This document shows, in pieces, positions 35,008 through 37,029 of a DNA stretch of 37,029 nt (positions are counted from its first letter, which is position 1; every line of letters begins with the position of its first letter). This DNA is from Acidimicrobiaceae bacterium (GTDB taxonomy: Bacteria > Actinomycetota > Acidimicrobiia > Acidimicrobiales > RAAP-2). The translations under genes were made by a program, and so were the position numbers. Location of the stretch: contig DAHUYG010000008.1 of NCBI GenBank assembly GCA_027315315.1, positions 1-37,029 on the forward strand, written 5' to 3'. Below the pieces are notes generated by a model. That model was not told where the DNA came from. It made no database searches and saw only the letters and a list, made by a program, of their open reading frames with translations.

Positions 35008-35020
35008 GCGCGGCGGCTCG

Positions 35021-36610
35021 TTGAGCGAGGAGGAGCCGGCCCCCGCCCGTCGCGCCCCGGGCGCCGTCGTCGCGCTGGTGCACGTGGCCTGCCACCTCGC
35101 CGTCTGGGCCGCGGTCCTTGCCGGGAGCCTGGCCGAGATCGCCTCGGGCTGGCGGCCCTTCGGCGACAACGCGGCCATCGCTGCCCGGGCGCACCAGGTG
35201 TTCAGCGCCCACCCCCCACTGCTCGGGCTGGCCTCGGCCGCCTCCTATCGCACCGGGCACCCGGTGTTCGACCCCGGACCGATGCTGTTCTATCTGGTCT
35301 CCCTGCCGGTGCGGGCCGACCCGGCCCACGGCCTCATGTGGGGGGCGGCGGTCGTGTGCGGGATCGTGCTCTCCGTCGCACTCGAGGCGGCGTGGTCGGT
35401 GGCCGGCTGGCTGGGGGGCGCCCTCGTCGCGTTCGTGGTCCTCGACATGGTGTGGCTCACCCCGCTGGTCTTCGACAACCTCCCGTGGAACGCGTCGTTC
35501 GCGGCGGCGTTCTTCATCGCGGCCCTCGCGCTCTGCATCGCGTCTTCGATCGGCTCGCTCAGGTGGTGGCCGGTCCTCGTCGTGGCGGCGTCGGTCGCCG
35601 CCCAGAGCCACCTCTTCTACGTGGTGCCCTCGCTCGCCCTGGTGCTGGTCGCGCTCGGCTTCGGCATCGCCCGCTCGTTGCGGGAGCGGCGCCTCGGCTG
35701 GCTCGTGACCGGCCTCGTCTTGGGGGCGCTGTGCTGGCTCGCGCCCATCGTCGAGCAGTTCGGCGGCGGGCGGGGCAACCTCACCGGGCTCCTCCAGGCC
35801 GGACGGGGCCAAAAGACCCTGGGGCTCTCATTCGCGCTCCGAGACGTGGGCATGGCGGCCGCCCTCCGCCCGGTGTGGCTGACGCACCTCCCGGCCGACT
35901 TCTTCAAGCTGGCCGGGCTCGAGACCGCCTACCCCGCCTGGTACGGGGGGCTCGTCCTCGGCCTCCTGGCGCTGGTCGCGCTCGGGGCGCTCGTCGCCGG
36001 TCGCCGGGCGCTCGGCGCCGTCGCGCTCGGCACCCTCGGGGCGGGCGTGGGCCTCGTGGTGAGCCTGACCCTCTTCCCGGCGAAGAACCTCCTGAGCGTG
36101 GGCTACCTGGTCGACGCGTGCTGGATCCTCGGGATCGCGCTCTGGGTCACGGCCATCTGGACGCTCGTGGCCCTCGGCGTCGAGGTGGGTGGCCGCCTCA
36201 AGCGCGCGATGCCCCGCCGGCTCGTCGACCTGGTAGCGCCGGTCGGCTCGTTGCTCGCCCTCGGTGCGGTGATCGGCGTCGGGGTCCTGGGCCTCGGCCC
36301 CGCCGCCTCGCACCCGGTGCGGGTGGAGTGGAACCGGGCCGACGTCCGGCTGGTCGACACGGTCACCACCGCCATCGAGGACCAGGTGCCCCCGGGCGCG
36401 GTCTCGATCCTCGTCCTCTCCCAGGGCTTCTTCGAGGGGACCTGGGCGACCGAGGGGATCGCCTACCGCCTCGAGACCGACGGGTGGTCGGTCGGCACGA
36501 GCGGAGCGGCCGCCACCTACACCGGCCTGACGCTCCCCCCGGGTTCGCACGCCCCGAGCTTCGTGGTGCGCCTGGAGGGGACCGCGATCGAGTCGCTGAC
36601 CCGTGGCTGA
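35021..36610 (+). CDS. Polytopic membrane protein, GT-C glycosyltransferase-like
   Basis: 529 residues from TTG 35021 (LSEEEPAPARRAPG). The upstream part of the frame overlaps the GH43 gene, looks like out-of-frame translation, and is rejected. About ten hydrophobic segments follow. After the first helix lies FGDNAAIAARAHQVF, a short exposed acidic motif placed as in GT-C transferases, then HPVFDPGPMLFYLVSLP. The C-terminal ~90 residues (from about HPVRVEWNRADVR) form a soluble extracytoplasmic domain. The family resembles actinobacterial integral glycosyltransferases that use polyprenyl-phosphate sugars. Specificity is unknown, and a non-enzymatic role remains possible. Confidence 0.65.
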   Translation: MSEEEPAPARRAPGAVVALVHVACHLAVWAAVLAGSLAEIASGWRPFGDNAAIAARAHQVFSAHPPLLGLASAASYRTGHPVFDPGPMLFYLVSLPVRADPAHGLMWGAAVVCGIVLSVALEAAWSVAGWLGGALVAFVVLDMVWLTPLVFDNLPWNASFAAAFFIAALALCIASSIGSLRWWPVLVVAASVAAQSHLFYVVPSLALVLVALGFGIARSLRERRLGWLVTGLVLGALCWLAPIVEQFGGGRGNLTGLLQAGRGQKTLGLSFALRDVGMAAALRPVWLTHLPADFFKLAGLETAYPAWYGGLVLGLLALVALGALVAGRRALGAVALGTLGAGVGLVVSLTLFPAKNLLSVGYLVDACWILGIALWVTAIWTLVALGVEVGGRLKRAMPRRLVDLVAPVGSLLALGAVIGVGVLGLGPAASHPVRVEWNRADVRLVDTVTTAIEDQVPPGAVSILVLSQGFFEGTWATEGIAYRLETDGWSVGTSGAAATYTGLTLPPGSHAPSFVVRLEGTAIESLTRG

Positions 36611-36616
36611 GGCCCG

Positions 36617-36868
36617 CTAGGGCTCGGGCTCGTCGACGCTGTAGGGGATCGACACGAGCTCGCGCACGCGGCCGCCGACCCAGATGCCCACCGCCGCCAC
36701 GAGCACCGTGGCGAGGGTCGAAGCGCCCTCCAGGATGTCGCGGGCCCAGTTGATGGGCGGCCCTCCGCCGCCGGGGACGTTCAACGTGGTGATCAGCACC
36801 CCGACGAACCGCGCGACCGCGCCGGCCGCGGTGAGGAGCAGCCCGATCAGTGCGAAGCGGCGGAGGGA
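36617..36868 (-). CDS. Two-TM membrane protein, 5' end undefined
   Basis: Minus-strand frame ending SVDEPEP at 36617. Two hydrophobic segments are clear: FALIGLLLTAAGAVARFVGVLI (about 36790-36860) and STLATVLVAAVGIWVGG (about 36665-36720). The only standard start nearby is GTG 36799, which would delete the first segment. Further upstream the frame stays open to the window edge, but beyond about 36868 its residues look like the shadow of the plus-strand recombinase fragment. The gene may be truncated at that point. Function is unknown. Confidence 0.5.
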   Translation of the reverse strand, partial: SLRRFALIGLLLTAAGAVARFVGVLITTLNVPGGGGPPINWARDILEGASTLATVLVAAVGIWVGGRVRELVSIPYSVDEPEP

Positions 36869-37029
36869 TGCAGTTCCCTGCGGGAAATCTCCAAAGACGA
36901 CGTCCTCACCGCGCTCCCGGCAACGGGCAACGACCGGGTCCTCGCCGCCAAAGCGCTGCGGTCGCTGTTCAAGATCCTCAAGGGCCGGGGACTGGTCTTC
37001 GTCAACCCGACCGCCGCCGTGTCTTCCGG
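36869..37029 (+). pseudogene. Tyrosine recombinase/integrase core-binding-domain fragment (runs off window)
   Basis: From 36869 the plus frame reads REISKDDVLTALPATGN, then a LAAKALRSLFKILKGRG helix and VFVNPTAAV. This pattern resembles the SAM-like core-binding domain of tyrosine recombinases, where a helix-rich segment ends in an F.NP motif before the catalytic domain. No start codon or N-terminal part is visible, and the upstream bases encode the minus-strand membrane protein. It is therefore either a 5'-truncated copy or joined at a rearrangement. The catalytic part, if any, lies beyond the window. Confidence 0.5.

Overview
This is a compact, very GC-rich chromosomal segment from an actinobacterium. 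Three things support this: an mIHF-type nucleoid protein gene between pyrF and gmk, a helicase-dead actinobacterial PriA, and the order nusB / pyrR-pyrB-pyrC-carA-carB-pyrD-pyrF / mihF-gmk-rpoZ-coaBC-metK-priA / def-fmt. A deep lineage such as Acidimicrobiia is a reasonable guess, but it is inference only. Almost every base is coding, and no spacer without a gene exceeds 300 bp.

Layout. 1-184: end of nusB. 185-5715: an accessory insert between nusB and pyrR, holding a GAF-PAS-GGDEF protein with a degenerate GGAEF site, an orphan FtsX-type permease on the minus strand, and a duplicated-domain dCTP deaminase. 5768-14877: the de novo pyrimidine operon. It is led by pyrR behind a leader with a match to the PyrR-binding loop consensus, and its genes overlap by 1-8 nt. 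14895-20438: mihF, gmk, rpoZ, coaBC, metK and priA. 20463-22669: def, fmt and a SAM methyltransferase. 22697-27427: rpe, then ribD-ribBA-ribH (no ribE), hisG and a small cold-shock-like protein. 27433-27870 (minus): a DUF1844 protein divergent from the translation cluster. 28068-33801: infC-rpmI-rplT-rRNA methyltransferase-pheS-pheT. 33814-36610: a secreted GH43-like protein and a polytopic GT-C-like membrane protein. 36617-37029: a two-TM protein gene on the minus strand with no identifiable start, running into a plus-strand fragment that reads like the core-binding domain of a tyrosine recombinase.

Expression. Translation starts often overlap the preceding stop (GTGA, TTGA, and probably CTGA), so translational coupling is pervasive. 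Where operons begin, a TANNNT hexamer repeatedly lies 6-9 nt upstream of the start codon (dCTP deaminase, mihF, def, fmt, rpe, ribD, DUF1844). This is the pattern expected for leaderless mRNAs. Twice, before the GGDEF gene and before pheS, the hexamer instead precedes a 10-20-codon mini-ORF whose TGA stop overlaps the GTG start of the main gene. infC starts with ATA. gmk and the rRNA methyltransferase gene lack a convincing ATG/GTG/TTG start.

I see no CRISPR array, tRNA, rRNA, intact insertion sequence or convincing intrinsic terminator. Most of the window is housekeeping. The more interesting signals are the start-codon and leader architecture, the insert between nusB and pyrR, and the recombinase junction at the right edge.
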